Positions 41,401-50,144 of a stretch of 52,062 nt of DNA are shown here, in pieces. How positions within the stretch are numbered: the stretch's first letter is position 1; the number at the start of each line of letters is the position of its first letter. Below the pieces are notes generated by a model. That model searched no databases. It saw nothing but the letters and a program-made list of their open reading frames with translations, and was not told the origin of the DNA. Both the position numbers and the translations under genes were made by a program. The DNA is from a virus: IMG/VR virus record IMGVR_UViG_3300017963_000331, positions 1 through 52,062 of that record, one strand, 5' to 3'.

Positions 41401-41612
41401 GCACTCTGACCGCCACTACGGGTGAATGGGACGCGATTGCGGGCACAACTGGTGGACTGACAGCAGGCACGCTATACTATCTAAGTTCCGGCACTGCTGG
41501 ATATCTGACCTCAACGGCACCCACGTCGGTGGGCCAGTTCGTTACAGAGATCGGCGAAGCAATGTCAACGACCAAGATGAGAATTAGCATCCGAAGAACG
41601 ATAGGTTTGTAA
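38460..41612 (+). CDS. Tail fibre or appendage protein
   Basis: A 1,050-residue Thr/Gly/Asp/Asn-rich protein beginning directly after the nozzle stop. It has a short basic N-terminus for attachment, long beta-structured shaft regions, then C-terminal domains including repeated helical heptads (THLATKGYTDDYADGVMTTHLATYNHDNYDT, quoted here only as positions about 860-890) and a beta domain at the end. Related short motifs recur in the second fibre gene (51370). Likely receptor-binding. No enzyme motif seen. Confidence 0.75.
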   Translation: MADRRKRVPNPHSPVEMRRAVAHLNDDVETVEGDLAAFIILVAATYVPYTGAHSDVDLGSQNFTTTGDMFANELTLTDDANCVNVLASGTVYANQIAINTPTPFATAKAHIVGANGVVTDSDAHSDDPIVLENNDDCNINSISNPAKWGTFLFSDDVRGVAAFGWNHNTNMFSLFCSDGSTTANQTNQTIFNVHSTGVGIGGPGNGAQTKSSTEVLRLYGTTYDTHWYYGSDEDVYIRPGKATGNVYICDQGNDVYIGNSSTVYVSGSVEVTGDVSCVNITQTGYITGTDYIQFDTTFSDGSAEGRLQWNSDDGTLEVGMPGGNVNLQIGQEIIFRVRNTTGSTINNGDIVRVTGATGNMLLVGLADNTSVYPGNQPMAMATEDIAHNANGYVTVFGAVRDMDTSAWAEGTYLYLGTAGGMTSTVPTAPAAKALVAVVARQHATEGAVVFRWATPFAMHTISDVHAPNGDEDEGEILYWNATNSRYELGNHDSITGRDSLTAHEQYGDLNTGWNPTAFSDVTISVDAGTRTLTVTPTGASAEYWIAGTEYSITSADSVVWGDTDGMWFIYYEGGTLTASQTPWDFGDDKAFTVLLYWNSTDGNIVGWAPELHSWRMNDKLHEYLHETFGCRWSSGLGVAINGDYLDVGTGELYDEDIECNITDDLGSGWFDQTLTNLSAPILWREGTPGVWRIQAASTTPVLLASNIPQINIDTAGTWSLDDVTVNRYFAMWVIASTRSDYPVFLVPGQEDGASLSDARDGNQLADMEFGDLPVVETKVIARVICQRQVGSPYYNLVEVADYRNVVDEPSGTAAVIGDHGNLIGLGDVADHPGYSLIDGTRDFTGVVVGVTPTLDTHLATKGYTDDYADGVMTTHLATYNHDNYDTAYSWGDHDGLYDPVGSASAAVATHESTWDHDLFGVDAIAVTNGDTASMSIGMAAYVSGADTVKRAKADASGTARVAGLMVATTGAAGSGHIKTEGTLTATTGEWDAIAGTTGGLTAGTLYYLSSGTAGYLTSTAPTSVGQFVTEIGEAMSTTKMRISIRRTIGL

Positions 41613-42811
41613 TGGGCGGAGCATATACCTCGAAGCCTGACGCAACGACAGCCGTTGATGTGCCTCCCGATTGGAACCCGGAGTGGACGCATCCCGGTCC
41701 TTGGCCCCCTGGCTACACGCCAACGCTTACTATCGTGTCTACCGGCGCCGCGACCATCGCGTACAACGGCTCGATCAATGCTATCTCGACGCTCTACGAC
41801 AACGACTCGTACAAGACGACTGACCCCGGCGAGAGCCTAACGTACTCCGCGACAATGAACGGCGCGGTAGTCGGGATGCGGTGGAGCGGCGGATCGACGT
41901 ACTACACGACGTTGACGCAGGTGTTCGCCGACCTTGGCTCCGGGTTCTACGGAAACGACAGGACGATTGAATTCGATCTTGAGGAGAGCGACGAGGAGCG
42001 CAGTGTCATCGTAACGATAGCCGGAACTCCGTTCGATCAGTCGGTGAGCGATACGGTTATCGCGACGATAGAGGCAGCCAGTGGGACCATCAGGTTCTAC
42101 GGGACGGTCACCTATTCGACAGGGCAGGGCGTTCCGAATGTGTACGTTAGTGTGAATTACTACGTTCCTCCGTTCGGGTTCCCAGTCAATAAGAATACCG
42201 TGACCGACGAGAATGGCGAGTGGGAAGTCGAGCATGACTACGTTGAGGGTAACTTGTACAGCGTGTCTGCGTGGGCGCAGAGCGGAAGCGACGCACTGCT
42301 GGATCAAGACTCGTTCAGCTTGTTCGCACAAGACCCAGTCGACGACGAGGACGAGGAGGTGAACCTCCAGTACGCACAGTTTGCTTCTGGTGCAACGCTC
42401 GTCATGTCTGTTAGCGGGTCGTCCCCTGGTGTCGATGAAGCGAATATCGGCAGGCTGAATAGTAGCGGCGGAAGCAACTCAGCCGAAATGGAGTTGATTC
42501 AAAGCAACAGCGGGTGGACGCCAGACGACACGTACTGGACGATGGTGCATGACCCTGACGGTACGGGGACCGTGACGGTCGACTACGACGCGTACAACGC
42601 GTCGATGAATGGAGGAGGGAACCTTAGCCTTTACGCATACTGCACGACCGGTGGTAGCACCACGACGAGTGCAACCGTCACTGTCGAGCTGAACGACGGG
42701 AACGGCAGTCAGGTATTCAGCGATAGCGTTGTTGGTACTGATCCTGGTGGAGGTGGCGGCAACACACTACAATGGCTCACGTTCGATGAAACTGGCGGAA
42801 CTGAAATCTAG
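41612..42811 (+). CDS. Ig-like/beta-sandwich structural protein
   Basis: A 399-residue protein, overlapping the fibre gene by one base. A Pro/Trp-rich N-terminus (VPPDWNPEWTHPGPWPPG) precedes an Ig-like region (LTIVSTGAATIAYNGS) and a region like carboxypeptidase-regulatory or Cna-B repeats (FYGTVTYSTGQGVPNVYVSV, TDENGEWEVEHDYVEG). A second beta domain and a Gly-rich end follow. Such domains decorate phage virions and may contact cell-surface sugars. Exact role unknown. Confidence 0.7.
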   Translation: MGGAYTSKPDATTAVDVPPDWNPEWTHPGPWPPGYTPTLTIVSTGAATIAYNGSINAISTLYDNDSYKTTDPGESLTYSATMNGAVVGMRWSGGSTYYTTLTQVFADLGSGFYGNDRTIEFDLEESDEERSVIVTIAGTPFDQSVSDTVIATIEAASGTIRFYGTVTYSTGQGVPNVYVSVNYYVPPFGFPVNKNTVTDENGEWEVEHDYVEGNLYSVSAWAQSGSDALLDQDSFSLFAQDPVDDEDEEVNLQYAQFASGATLVMSVSGSSPGVDEANIGRLNSSGGSNSAEMELIQSNSGWTPDDTYWTMVHDPDGTGTVTVDYDAYNASMNGGGNLSLYAYCTTGGSTTTSATVTVELNDGNGSQVFSDSVVGTDPGGGGGNTLQWLTFDETGGTEI

Positions 42812-42821
42812 GAGACAGATA

Positions 42822-43508
42822 ATGGCTACTCCTCAACAGCGAGCGAACGCCGCTCGCGCGAAAGAAGATGCACGGCTGGCTGCGGCCAGGAGTCGTTCGT
42901 ACGGCTCGCATCGCGACACGTCGCAAGACATTGGGTTCCGCAGTCTCCAGCAGACTTGGAACACGCCCACGGTTGTGTCAGCTCGCACCGACACTCCGCA
43001 GGCGCAGGCCGACTCGGAGATCCGAATGTTGCAGACGCAACTCCTGAAGTCGAAGCTTCAGGGTCCGACTGCCGGTGTGCAGTCTGGCATGGCGTCGCTT
43101 GTGAATCAGTACAACCGTGCGTTCCAAGCCGCCAAGACTCAGAACGAGCAACGGTTCCAGCAGATGCTTGGCATTGCTGACGCAACCACGCAGCAGCGCG
43201 CGGCTGATATTCGTTCGCAGGGCACTGCCCGAATCGGCGATATCCGTCAGCGGTTGTCTCGGTCTGGTCTTGGCGGCACGTCGGTCGGCAACGTCGAGGA
43301 GCAGGGAGTCGAGCGGTCGACAAGCTCGCAGCTCAACCTCCTCGCCGATCAGATGCAGGGAACCAAGCTTGGCATCCTGAATCAGATGCAGCCCGCCTTC
43401 CCGGATCTCGCGGCAACTCAGTCCACATTGGCCGGTGTGGCAAGTCAGTATGAAGGCGGCACCGGGTTGCCTTCGCTCCTTCAGTCCCTCTCGAAACTCA
43501 AGAGCTGA
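42822..43508 (+). CDS. Putative internal/ejection protein, short
   Basis: 228 residues from the ATG at 42822 (AGGAG upstream). The sequence is Gln/Ala/Arg-rich and helical, with an N-terminal basic stretch and the segment QFNLLADQMQGTKLGI-like heptads; no membrane segment. Its place between the fibres and two larger helical proteins matches the internal core/ejection proteins of short-tailed phages. Confidence 0.6.
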   Translation: MATPQQRANAARAKEDARLAAARSRSYGSHRDTSQDIGFRSLQQTWNTPTVVSARTDTPQAQADSEIRMLQTQLLKSKLQGPTAGVQSGMASLVNQYNRAFQAAKTQNEQRFQQMLGIADATTQQRAADIRSQGTARIGDIRQRLSRSGLGGTSVGNVEEQGVERSTSSQLNLLADQMQGTKLGILNQMQPAFPDLAATQSTLAGVASQYEGGTGLPSLLQSLSKLKS

Positions 43509-43510
43509 AA

Positions 43511-44575
43511 ATGACCAGAGCACCAATCATCGGAAGCGTGCAGCAGGGGAGCCAGGGCGCCGGTCAGATGCTAGCGCAGGCTGGCCAAGGCTCCCTGAAC
43601 CGCCTGACGCGGGCTTACCAGGAACAGCAGCGACTCGACAACGCGCAGGTTCAAGCTGAGGCGCAGCGTGCGCAGCAGCGAGACTTGCAGGCGACCTCGA
43701 TAGCCGCTGCCCATCAACAGCAGATCGCGGGCATCGACGCGCAGCAGGAGAACCAGCGGTTCCTTGCTGACGAGCAGATGAAGCGAATGGTTGTCGGAGC
43801 AGGGCTTGAGGAGGAAGCCAGGGTCCAGGCGTTCGAGAACTCGCTGACCGTTGCTCGCGAACAGGCGAGGCAGCAGGCGGCTACGTTTGACCGGAAGTTC
43901 ACGATGGAACAGCGTGTCCAGGACGCGCGGTTCGCTCGTGCCGAACAGATGATCGAGGATGCAGACTACCTCGACGACCGGCAGAAGCAGATCGCCCTAA
44001 CGCGTCTCGCGGAAGCCAGGGCGACGAACTCGCGACCGACCGAGGTGCTTGGCGATCCGAACGCCAAGACGTTCCCGGAGGGTCAGGGCATCGGTGAGTT
44101 CTGGACCGATGAGGCAACCGGTGCTCTCATGTCTCGTGAAGCGAACGGCGATCCACGGATGCACGCCGACTACACGAAGACACGTGCCGGTCAGGCTGAG
44201 GCTCTGCAAGCCGAGGCGCAGATCAAGCAGGCAGAGATCGCCGTCGAACGCGAGCAGGCTATCTTCACGTCGGAGCTGAAGCAGCGCGAGACGATGGCGC
44301 TTGAGGTCGCGAAGTACGCAGCCGGGACAGACAAGGAAGGGAATCACCCCGGTCCAGATTCCGTGAAGAAGTTCGCTGACACAATGCGTCAGTACATGGG
44401 TGGAGGTCAGCAGCAGTCCTTCGACGCTCCGCCTGAAGTCCTTCAGAGTGCCGAATTGATTAAACAGTTCCAGGCCAGCGGCGCGTCGTTCGCGTCGCTT
44501 TCTCGCGAAGAACAACGTCAGCTTGAGAATGCCGCTCGCCAGACGAAGCGGTGGAGACTCCAAAATGCCAATTGA
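43511..44575 (+). CDS. Putative internal/ejection protein, coiled coil
   Basis: A 354-residue, Gln/Ala/Glu-rich, almost fully helical protein with long coiled-coil segments (about 25-180 and 230-290) and no hydrophobic segment. Starts 2 nt after the previous stop. The composition fits virion core proteins that leave the capsid with the DNA. Confidence 0.62.
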   Translation: MTRAPIIGSVQQGSQGAGQMLAQAGQGSLNRLTRAYQEQQRLDNAQVQAEAQRAQQRDLQATSIAAAHQQQIAGIDAQQENQRFLADEQMKRMVVGAGLEEEARVQAFENSLTVAREQARQQAATFDRKFTMEQRVQDARFARAEQMIEDADYLDDRQKQIALTRLAEARATNSRPTEVLGDPNAKTFPEGQGIGEFWTDEATGALMSREANGDPRMHADYTKTRAGQAEALQAEAQIKQAEIAVEREQAIFTSELKQRETMALEVAKYAAGTDKEGNHPGPDSVKKFADTMRQYMGGGQQQSFDAPPEVLQSAELIKQFQASGASFASLSREEQRQLENAARQTKRWRLQNAN

Positions 44576-47500
44576 TAAAGACGTCTTCGATGCAGCCGAT
44601 GCAATCCTGAACCAAGGTGCTAGGCCGATGCCGAGGGAGATCGTGGCGGGTGCCGACGATATTCTGAAGCAAGCCGACTCACAGCAGGTCAGGATGCAGC
44701 GGCACGCGGAAGCGGACCTCAAGGCTCGCGAGGGTAGGTTCCTCGGGTCGCCGTTCATGCGCACCGTCACGATGAAGGCTGGTGCGACTGGTGGCGGTTT
44801 GCTTGCGAGGTTCACGGGGCACGAGGATGCCGCGAACCGCGTGCATCGCTTGTCGGCAGCCTACACCAAGGCTCATCAGGAAATGCTAAAGCAGCAAGAG
44901 TTCCCAGGTGTCGACGCGGTTGCACAGAAGACGTTGCAGATTGGTACTGAAATGACGGCGCAGGCGCCGTTCATTGGGCTCGCCGCATTCGGCGGTGCCC
45001 CTGCGATCATCGGTCAGGCTGCCGTCACGACAGCCGACCGGTCTTACACTGACGCGCTGGACGCTGGCAAGTCGCCGCGAGCCGCTGCGCAACACGCCAT
45101 CGGTATGGGCGTGATCGAGGGCGGGATCACGAGCGCGTTCCAGATGCTAGGTCTTGGTGGTGTCGAGAAGGTCTTGGGCCGAACGGCGAAGCCCGCCATG
45201 ACTGCTGGTGTGAAAGAGACTGCGAAGCGGTTCGGCATCACGACCGGGCAAGAGCTTGTCGAGGAGTTGAGTATCAGCCTTGGCCAAGCGATGTTCGAGG
45301 ATCACGTGACCGGCGTCGCGCCGAAAGGGTGGGAGCGATTCAAGGCGACCGCTGGCGACGTCGCGTTGCAGACTATCTTCACGTCGCTCGCCTACTCGGC
45401 GCCGGGCGAGATCAGCAACGCTGGTCGGCAGAAGCTCATCGACGGTCGCGGGAAGATTCTTCAGATCGCCAACGAGGGCAGGGCTCCGACCCGCAAGGAA
45501 TGGAAGTCAATGGGCTTCTCGCGGTTCAGCGGGCTCACTGAACAGTCGCGGCTCGATGCGGTCACGGAAATGGCAGATCAGCTTCAGCAGGCGTACCTTA
45601 GCCGGTTGCAGGAGCCGGAGGGTCCGCAGATGGAGATCCCGCAGGAGTTCGAGGCGTTCATGATGGAGCCAGCCGGGCCCGAGGGAGCCCCATCTGGCCA
45701 GCAGGAGGCAGCCCCGGTTCAGCCGGAAGCCGCCCCGGTCAGCCCAACTTCAGCCGAAGTTCAGCCGGAAGCCGCGCCAGTGGCCCCAGTTGAGCCGGTA
45801 GCGGCACCGGAGGCTCCTCCGGCTGTCGAGACTCCCACGGAGCCGGAGACGCTCCAGGGCGACGAGACGGGGACTGCGAGGCGGTTTACGGAGGCACTGC
45901 GGGCCGACGTCGAGCTTCCGGGGCTTGAGGACGCCGTGCCCGAGGAGCGGCAGCAGTGGGTGGACGACGCGATAGCCAGGGGCGAGAAAGACCCTGACTG
46001 GACCGACAAGCTACTCAACACCCTCGGGAACAATAAGAAGCGGGTGCTTACCAAGGTCGAGGTCGCCGGGCTTGGAATCCATATCCGCAAGCTGAAGAAC
46101 GACGTCGAGGCTCTGCGCGAGCAAGCGAAGTCGGATGATATCTATGTCGCGGAGCAAGCCCGCCATGAAATGGCGGAAGCAATCCATCAGATCAACCTCG
46201 TCACCGAGAAGACGAAGGGCGGGCTGACGGAGAACGCACGCGCACTCAATGCGGCAGCTCTGGCGTTCAGCAAGGACTTCACGTTCTCGACCATCGCTGC
46301 GCGTGAGGCAGCCGAGAAGGGCGCCCCGCTCAACCGGAAAGAGATCAACGAGATTTCGAGGCTTACCGATCTGATCGCGAAGAAGGACAAGACGATCGCG
46401 CAGCTCGAAGAGAATGTTCGCACGTCGTCCGTCGCGACTGCGGTGCGTGATGCTCGTCGCCGTGGCGGCGTGAAGCGACCGTCCAGGAAGAAGGTCCAGA
46501 AGCAGAAGAAGGTTCGCGACGCAATCAGCGCGTTCAAGTCCGTTGCGTTCGAGGGCGGCAAGCTCGCCGACTTCGTTAAGGCGGAAGCTGGTGCGTTCAA
46601 CATCGACGCCATCTTGGCCGGTGTCAAGGTCATCGAAGCCGCAGTCGATCTCGGGGCTACGACGTTCTCGGAGTTTTGGGCGGAGAACGTGAGCGACCTC
46701 GGGTTTGAGGCGCGTGCGCTGTTCAAGTCTGCGTGGGGCAAAGCGCAGCATGACGGCATCATTCCGCAGATGGCATTCAGGAAGGACAACTACGCGGACA
46801 TTGCGAAGTACGCCAGAAAGATGTTGAACGCGGTCGTCGATGGCGGGGTTGTCGACACCGACGAGGTGATCGCCGAGGTCCACGAGGAAATGAGCAAGGT
46901 GGTCGCCGACTTCACGAAGGCGAACACGATTGACGCGATTACCGGTCAGGGTAACTTCAAGCCCGGCAAGCGCGGTCGCACTGCGGCGCAGCAAGCTGTC
47001 GCCGATATCAAGCAGCAGCTCAAGCTTCAGCGAGAGCTGGAGAGTATCGAGGCTGGCGCCGTTCCGACGACGACGCCTCGCACTCCGAAGCAGGACGCCC
47101 CGGCAGTCGCGGCTCTGAAGAACGAGATTGCGGACGCTAAGGCGAACTCGCAGAACATCGCAGACGACAAGGCTCGTCGCGCGGAGAACGCAAGGATCGC
47201 GAAGCTGGAACAGAAGCTCGCGGACGTCCAGGCTGGCAAGGTCGAGCTACCGGCCAGGAAGGCGAAGGCTGAGGATTCGGATGCCGTTAAGAATCTGAAG
47301 AAGCAACTGAAGGAAGCCGAGGACACGTCGCCGGTCTTGAAGCGTATGCGTGCCGCACGCCGCGAGGGCGACTACACCGAGACGCTTGAGCGGCAGCTCG
47401 CGGACTACCAGCGGCGCCTCGACGAGGATGACATTCAGCCGACGCCGACACGACCGACGCCGACGTCAGATCGTATCAAGCAGCTCAAGCATGAGGTCGA

Positions 47501-48839
47501 GGTTGCCAAGGGTGAGATCGCGCGTCGCCGCAAGATCCACGCGAAGAAGAATCAGACGCGAACGCAGAAGGCTTTCTCGCATCTAGCGAAGACCGTCGAC
47601 ACCGGGCGCACGCTGATCCTTAGTCTCGACCTCCCGCTCATGCGTCAGGCGGCTACGTGGACGTTCAAGCAGGCTGCGACTGGCAACCTGAAGAAGCTGC
47701 GTGCGATGGCGAGGGACGCCGTATCGGCTGCGAGGTCTGATGAGAACCTGTTCGCGCAGATGGAGGATATCCGCAACGACGAGAATGCGGAGCACTACGA
47801 GGCAATGGGGATCGACTTCACCGACATGGCGACGGAGATCGAGCACCAGGAGGAAATGTTCGCCGGTGGTTACCTCAACGAGCTTCGCCGTAGCGGAGTG
47901 CCGGTCGTCGCGCACGCAGCCGGTGGTGTCGTCGCAACGAACCGTATGCACGTGTCAATCCTGAATCATATCCGCAAGGACTACGCTGACACGTTCCTCT
48001 ACACGATGATTCCCGGTGGTCCGCAGAACATGACCGCAGCGCAGGCGAAGATCATCGGTTCGACGATCAACTCCGCCACGGGTCGCGGTAGCCTCGGGCC
48101 GTTCGAGCAGCACGCGAGCATGATGGTCACCGTGTTCCTGGCACCCAAGTACGTCGTGTCGAGGTTCCGCACGCTGATCGAGATCCCGTTCCGCCTCGCG
48201 ACCGGCATCGGGCACACGCCCGAGACTCGGAAGTTCGTCGCGAAGGAAGTCGGCTTGACGATGGCGGGTGTTGCTGCACTGCATTCGCTAGCAGTCCTCG
48301 CGAAGCTTGGCGCCGGTGAAGAACTCGAAGAGGCGCTGCCGGAGATCGACCCGCGATCTTCCGCCGCTGGTAAGATCCAGTTCGGTAACACGACCATCGA
48401 CCCGATGTTCGGTCTGTCGCAGTCGCTCGTGTTCCCTACGCGATCATTGGCCGGTCAGTACAAGCAACGTGGCAGTGGTGAGATCAAGCCACTTCGCAAG
48501 CCGTGGATCGGCGAGGGCGAGGGTCCGGGATTCGGCGAGTTCGACATGAAGGACGTGTGGGCTGGCTTCCTCCAGTCGAAGCTGTCTCCGTGGTTGGGCT
48601 CGACGCTCGATGCCGCAGCCAAGGAAGATATCATCGGGCGTGAGGTCACGGCTGGTGGGCTCCTGGTCGGGAACACGCTACCCATCCCGATCCGCGATAT
48701 CTACAGTGCCATGAAGGCGTTGGGCGTTCCCGGTGGTACGGCGGCAGCCGTCCTAATGTGGACCGGCATGGGGATGCAGACCTACGAAGAGAGAGCGAGC
48801 GGTAAGTCCGCTCCAGATCCGTACGCGGTCACAGAGTGA
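44565..48839 (+). CDS. Large internal virion/ejection protein (polyvalent-type)
   Basis: 1,424 residues from the ATG at 44565 (the longer frame starts inside the previous gene). An N-terminal amphipathic region with hydrophobic helices (about 130-220: APFIGLAAFGGAPAIIG) is followed by a Pro/Ala/Glu linker (about 360-430), then long coiled coils and charged helices (480-1,000), and a C-terminal part with more hydrophobic helices. Length, position and helices that could cross a membrane suggest a protein injected with the genome that forms a channel. Some similarity in style to polyvalent proteins of mobile elements. No catalytic motif recognised. Confidence 0.65.
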   Translation: MPIDKDVFDAADAILNQGARPMPREIVAGADDILKQADSQQVRMQRHAEADLKAREGRFLGSPFMRTVTMKAGATGGGLLARFTGHEDAANRVHRLSAAYTKAHQEMLKQQEFPGVDAVAQKTLQIGTEMTAQAPFIGLAAFGGAPAIIGQAAVTTADRSYTDALDAGKSPRAAAQHAIGMGVIEGGITSAFQMLGLGGVEKVLGRTAKPAMTAGVKETAKRFGITTGQELVEELSISLGQAMFEDHVTGVAPKGWERFKATAGDVALQTIFTSLAYSAPGEISNAGRQKLIDGRGKILQIANEGRAPTRKEWKSMGFSRFSGLTEQSRLDAVTEMADQLQQAYLSRLQEPEGPQMEIPQEFEAFMMEPAGPEGAPSGQQEAAPVQPEAAPVSPTSAEVQPEAAPVAPVEPVAAPEAPPAVETPTEPETLQGDETGTARRFTEALRADVELPGLEDAVPEERQQWVDDAIARGEKDPDWTDKLLNTLGNNKKRVLTKVEVAGLGIHIRKLKNDVEALREQAKSDDIYVAEQARHEMAEAIHQINLVTEKTKGGLTENARALNAAALAFSKDFTFSTIAAREAAEKGAPLNRKEINEISRLTDLIAKKDKTIAQLEENVRTSSVATAVRDARRRGGVKRPSRKKVQKQKKVRDAISAFKSVAFEGGKLADFVKAEAGAFNIDAILAGVKVIEAAVDLGATTFSEFWAENVSDLGFEARALFKSAWGKAQHDGIIPQMAFRKDNYADIAKYARKMLNAVVDGGVVDTDEVIAEVHEEMSKVVADFTKANTIDAITGQGNFKPGKRGRTAAQQAVADIKQQLKLQRELESIEAGAVPTTTPRTPKQDAPAVAALKNEIADAKANSQNIADDKARRAENARIAKLEQKLADVQAGKVELPARKAKAEDSDAVKNLKKQLKEAEDTSPVLKRMRAARREGDYTETLERQLADYQRRLDEDDIQPTPTRPTPTSDRIKQLKHEVEVAKGEIARRRKIHAKKNQTRTQKAFSHLAKTVDTGRTLILSLDLPLMRQAATWTFKQAATGNLKKLRAMARDAVSAARSDENLFAQMEDIRNDENAEHYEAMGIDFTDMATEIEHQEEMFAGGYLNELRRSGVPVVAHAAGGVVATNRMHVSILNHIRKDYADTFLYTMIPGGPQNMTAAQAKIIGSTINSATGRGSLGPFEQHASMMVTVFLAPKYVVSRFRTLIEIPFRLATGIGHTPETRKFVAKEVGLTMAGVAALHSLAVLAKLGAGEELEEALPEIDPRSSAAGKIQFGNTTIDPMFGLSQSLVFPTRSLAGQYKQRGSGEIKPLRKPWIGEGEGPGFGEFDMKDVWAGFLQSKLSPWLGSTLDAAAKEDIIGREVTAGGLLVGNTLPIPIRDIYSAMKALGVPGGTAAAVLMWTGMGMQTYEERASGKSAPDPYAVTE

Positions 48840-48864
48840 CAAGCGACCCCCAGTATGGTAGGAT
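48836..48864 (+). promoter_or_regulatory. Promoter with -35, 17-nt spacer and extended -10, predicted leaderless
   Basis: GTGACA (48836-48841), 17 nt, TAGGAT (48859-48864) inside TGGTAGGAT. It ends 6 nt before the ATG at 48871, the same spacing as at 30799. The -35 overlaps the stop of the previous gene. Confidence 0.65.
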
Positions 48865-48870
48865 ATTGGC

Positions 48871-49494
48871 ATGAGCTACGAAGACATGAAACCCGGCGAC
48901 ATTATCGGATTCTCCGGCGCAGGCTGGATCAGCTCCGGTATCAATGTGGTGACCTACGGCTTGCCGTGGTGGTCTATCTCTCACGTTGGGATCATCGGTG
49001 AGGATGTAACGCACCCTCGTACCGATGTTGCTCTCTACAAGGAATTCGAGCTGCCTCTATTGCTGTTCGAGTCCACCGAGTTCCCGAACCAGGAGCCGTG
49101 CGAAATTACCCGTGAGCCGATCTGCGGCACGCAGGCGCACGACTGTCGCTGGGTCGTGAACCAGTACAAGGGTGCAGCGTGGCACTACAAGCTCACGAGG
49201 GAGCTGTACCCTCACGAGAGAGCACGACTGTCGAGGTATCTCAATGCGACGTGCGGCACTCCTTATGACGTCCTCGGCGCAATGAGGTCGGGAGGGATGC
49301 TATTTGCTTGGGCTGAGGCGTTGTTCAGAACGCAGAACGCGAACAAGCTTTTCTGTTCCGAGTGGGTAGCCGCTGCCGCACAAAACGTCGGCATCTTGCA
49401 GACGTCGTCTTTCTCGGGATGGTCCCCTAACTATCTCGTTCGCTACTTACGCAGGATGGGTTGGTTGCACAAGCCAGAGAGGCTACCAAGATGA
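48871..49494 (+). CDS. Permuted papain-fold (NlpC/P60-like, YiiX-type) amidase
   Basis: A 207-residue protein opening MSYEDMKPGDIIGFSG. It has the permuted catalytic order of the YiiX/LRAT-like NlpC group: His38 in SISHVGII, Glu67 in LLLFESTE and the nucleophile Cys162 in LFCSEWVA. Members cleave peptide or amide bonds, often in peptidoglycan or lipids. No signal peptide. As the first gene of the lysis/fibre transcription unit it is the best endolysin candidate, although a virion-associated role is possible. Confidence 0.82.
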   Translation: MSYEDMKPGDIIGFSGAGWISSGINVVTYGLPWWSISHVGIIGEDVTHPRTDVALYKEFELPLLLFESTEFPNQEPCEITREPICGTQAHDCRWVVNQYKGAAWHYKLTRELYPHERARLSRYLNATCGTPYDVLGAMRSGGMLFAWAEALFRTQNANKLFCSEWVAAAAQNVGILQTSSFSGWSPNYLVRYLRRMGWLHKPERLPR

Positions 49495-50144
49495 AGCGTG
49501 GAACGGAATTGCTAGTGCCTGTCGCCATTGTTGTCGCTGCGGTGATCGTCGTCACATATGATGGCGATAACCCTCTCGGCGCCATCACATATGGTGACAA
49601 GGCAGTCCTCGAACGACCGGTCGTGAACATACCCCACAAGCTCCGCCAAGGCAATTGGCTTAGGCGCGGCACCAGGGCTGACGGTTCATGCTGTCACGCA
49701 GCTTTTATTTCGTTGCTGCGATGGCAAGGACAGTACCGTCTGGCTGACAGGTGGCGACGTCAACATTCAGGTGGCGAGTATACGTTCACGATGATGGAAG
49801 AACTCGACGACGCAGATGTTCCGTACGCGTGGTGTCAGAACGGAGACGTCGGCTTCCTTGAGTGGGCGATCCGCACGAGGCGGGGAGCATGTATCCAGTA
49901 CATGGACGATCCGAAGCGGTTCATGAGTCTACCGAAGAACAAAAGATGCTATCATATGGTGAATCTGGTCGATCTGACGCCCAAGTACGCCTGCATCCTT
50001 GACAACAACGACCCCCGTAGATTCAAATGGATGGACCGCGATCAATTCCTCTGGAATTGGAAAGCGTCCGAAGGTTGGGCTTTCACGCCCGTTTATTCAC
50101 CGGCAGCTCCGCTGCCTCCCCGTTACAGAAGGGATACGTTATGA
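49491..50144 (+). CDS. Membrane-anchored C39-like cysteine peptidase
   Basis: Start at the ATG at 49491, overlapping the previous stop. The 217-residue protein has an N-terminal membrane anchor (about 7-23, LLVPVAIVVAAVIVV) and then a papain-like domain of the C39 type: Cys67/Cys68 and His69 in GSCCHAA, and His155 in CYHMVNLVD followed by ILDNNDP (Asp171, Asn172). Together with the preceding amidase it gives two cysteine hydrolases in the lysis region. Its substrate (peptidoglycan cross-link or protein) is unknown. Confidence 0.75.
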   Translation: MKRGTELLVPVAIVVAAVIVVTYDGDNPLGAITYGDKAVLERPVVNIPHKLRQGNWLRRGTRADGSCCHAAFISLLRWQGQYRLADRWRRQHSGGEYTFTMMEELDDADVPYAWCQNGDVGFLEWAIRTRRGACIQYMDDPKRFMSLPKNKRCYHMVNLVDLTPKYACILDNNDPRRFKWMDRDQFLWNWKASEGWAFTPVYSPAAPLPPRYRRDTL

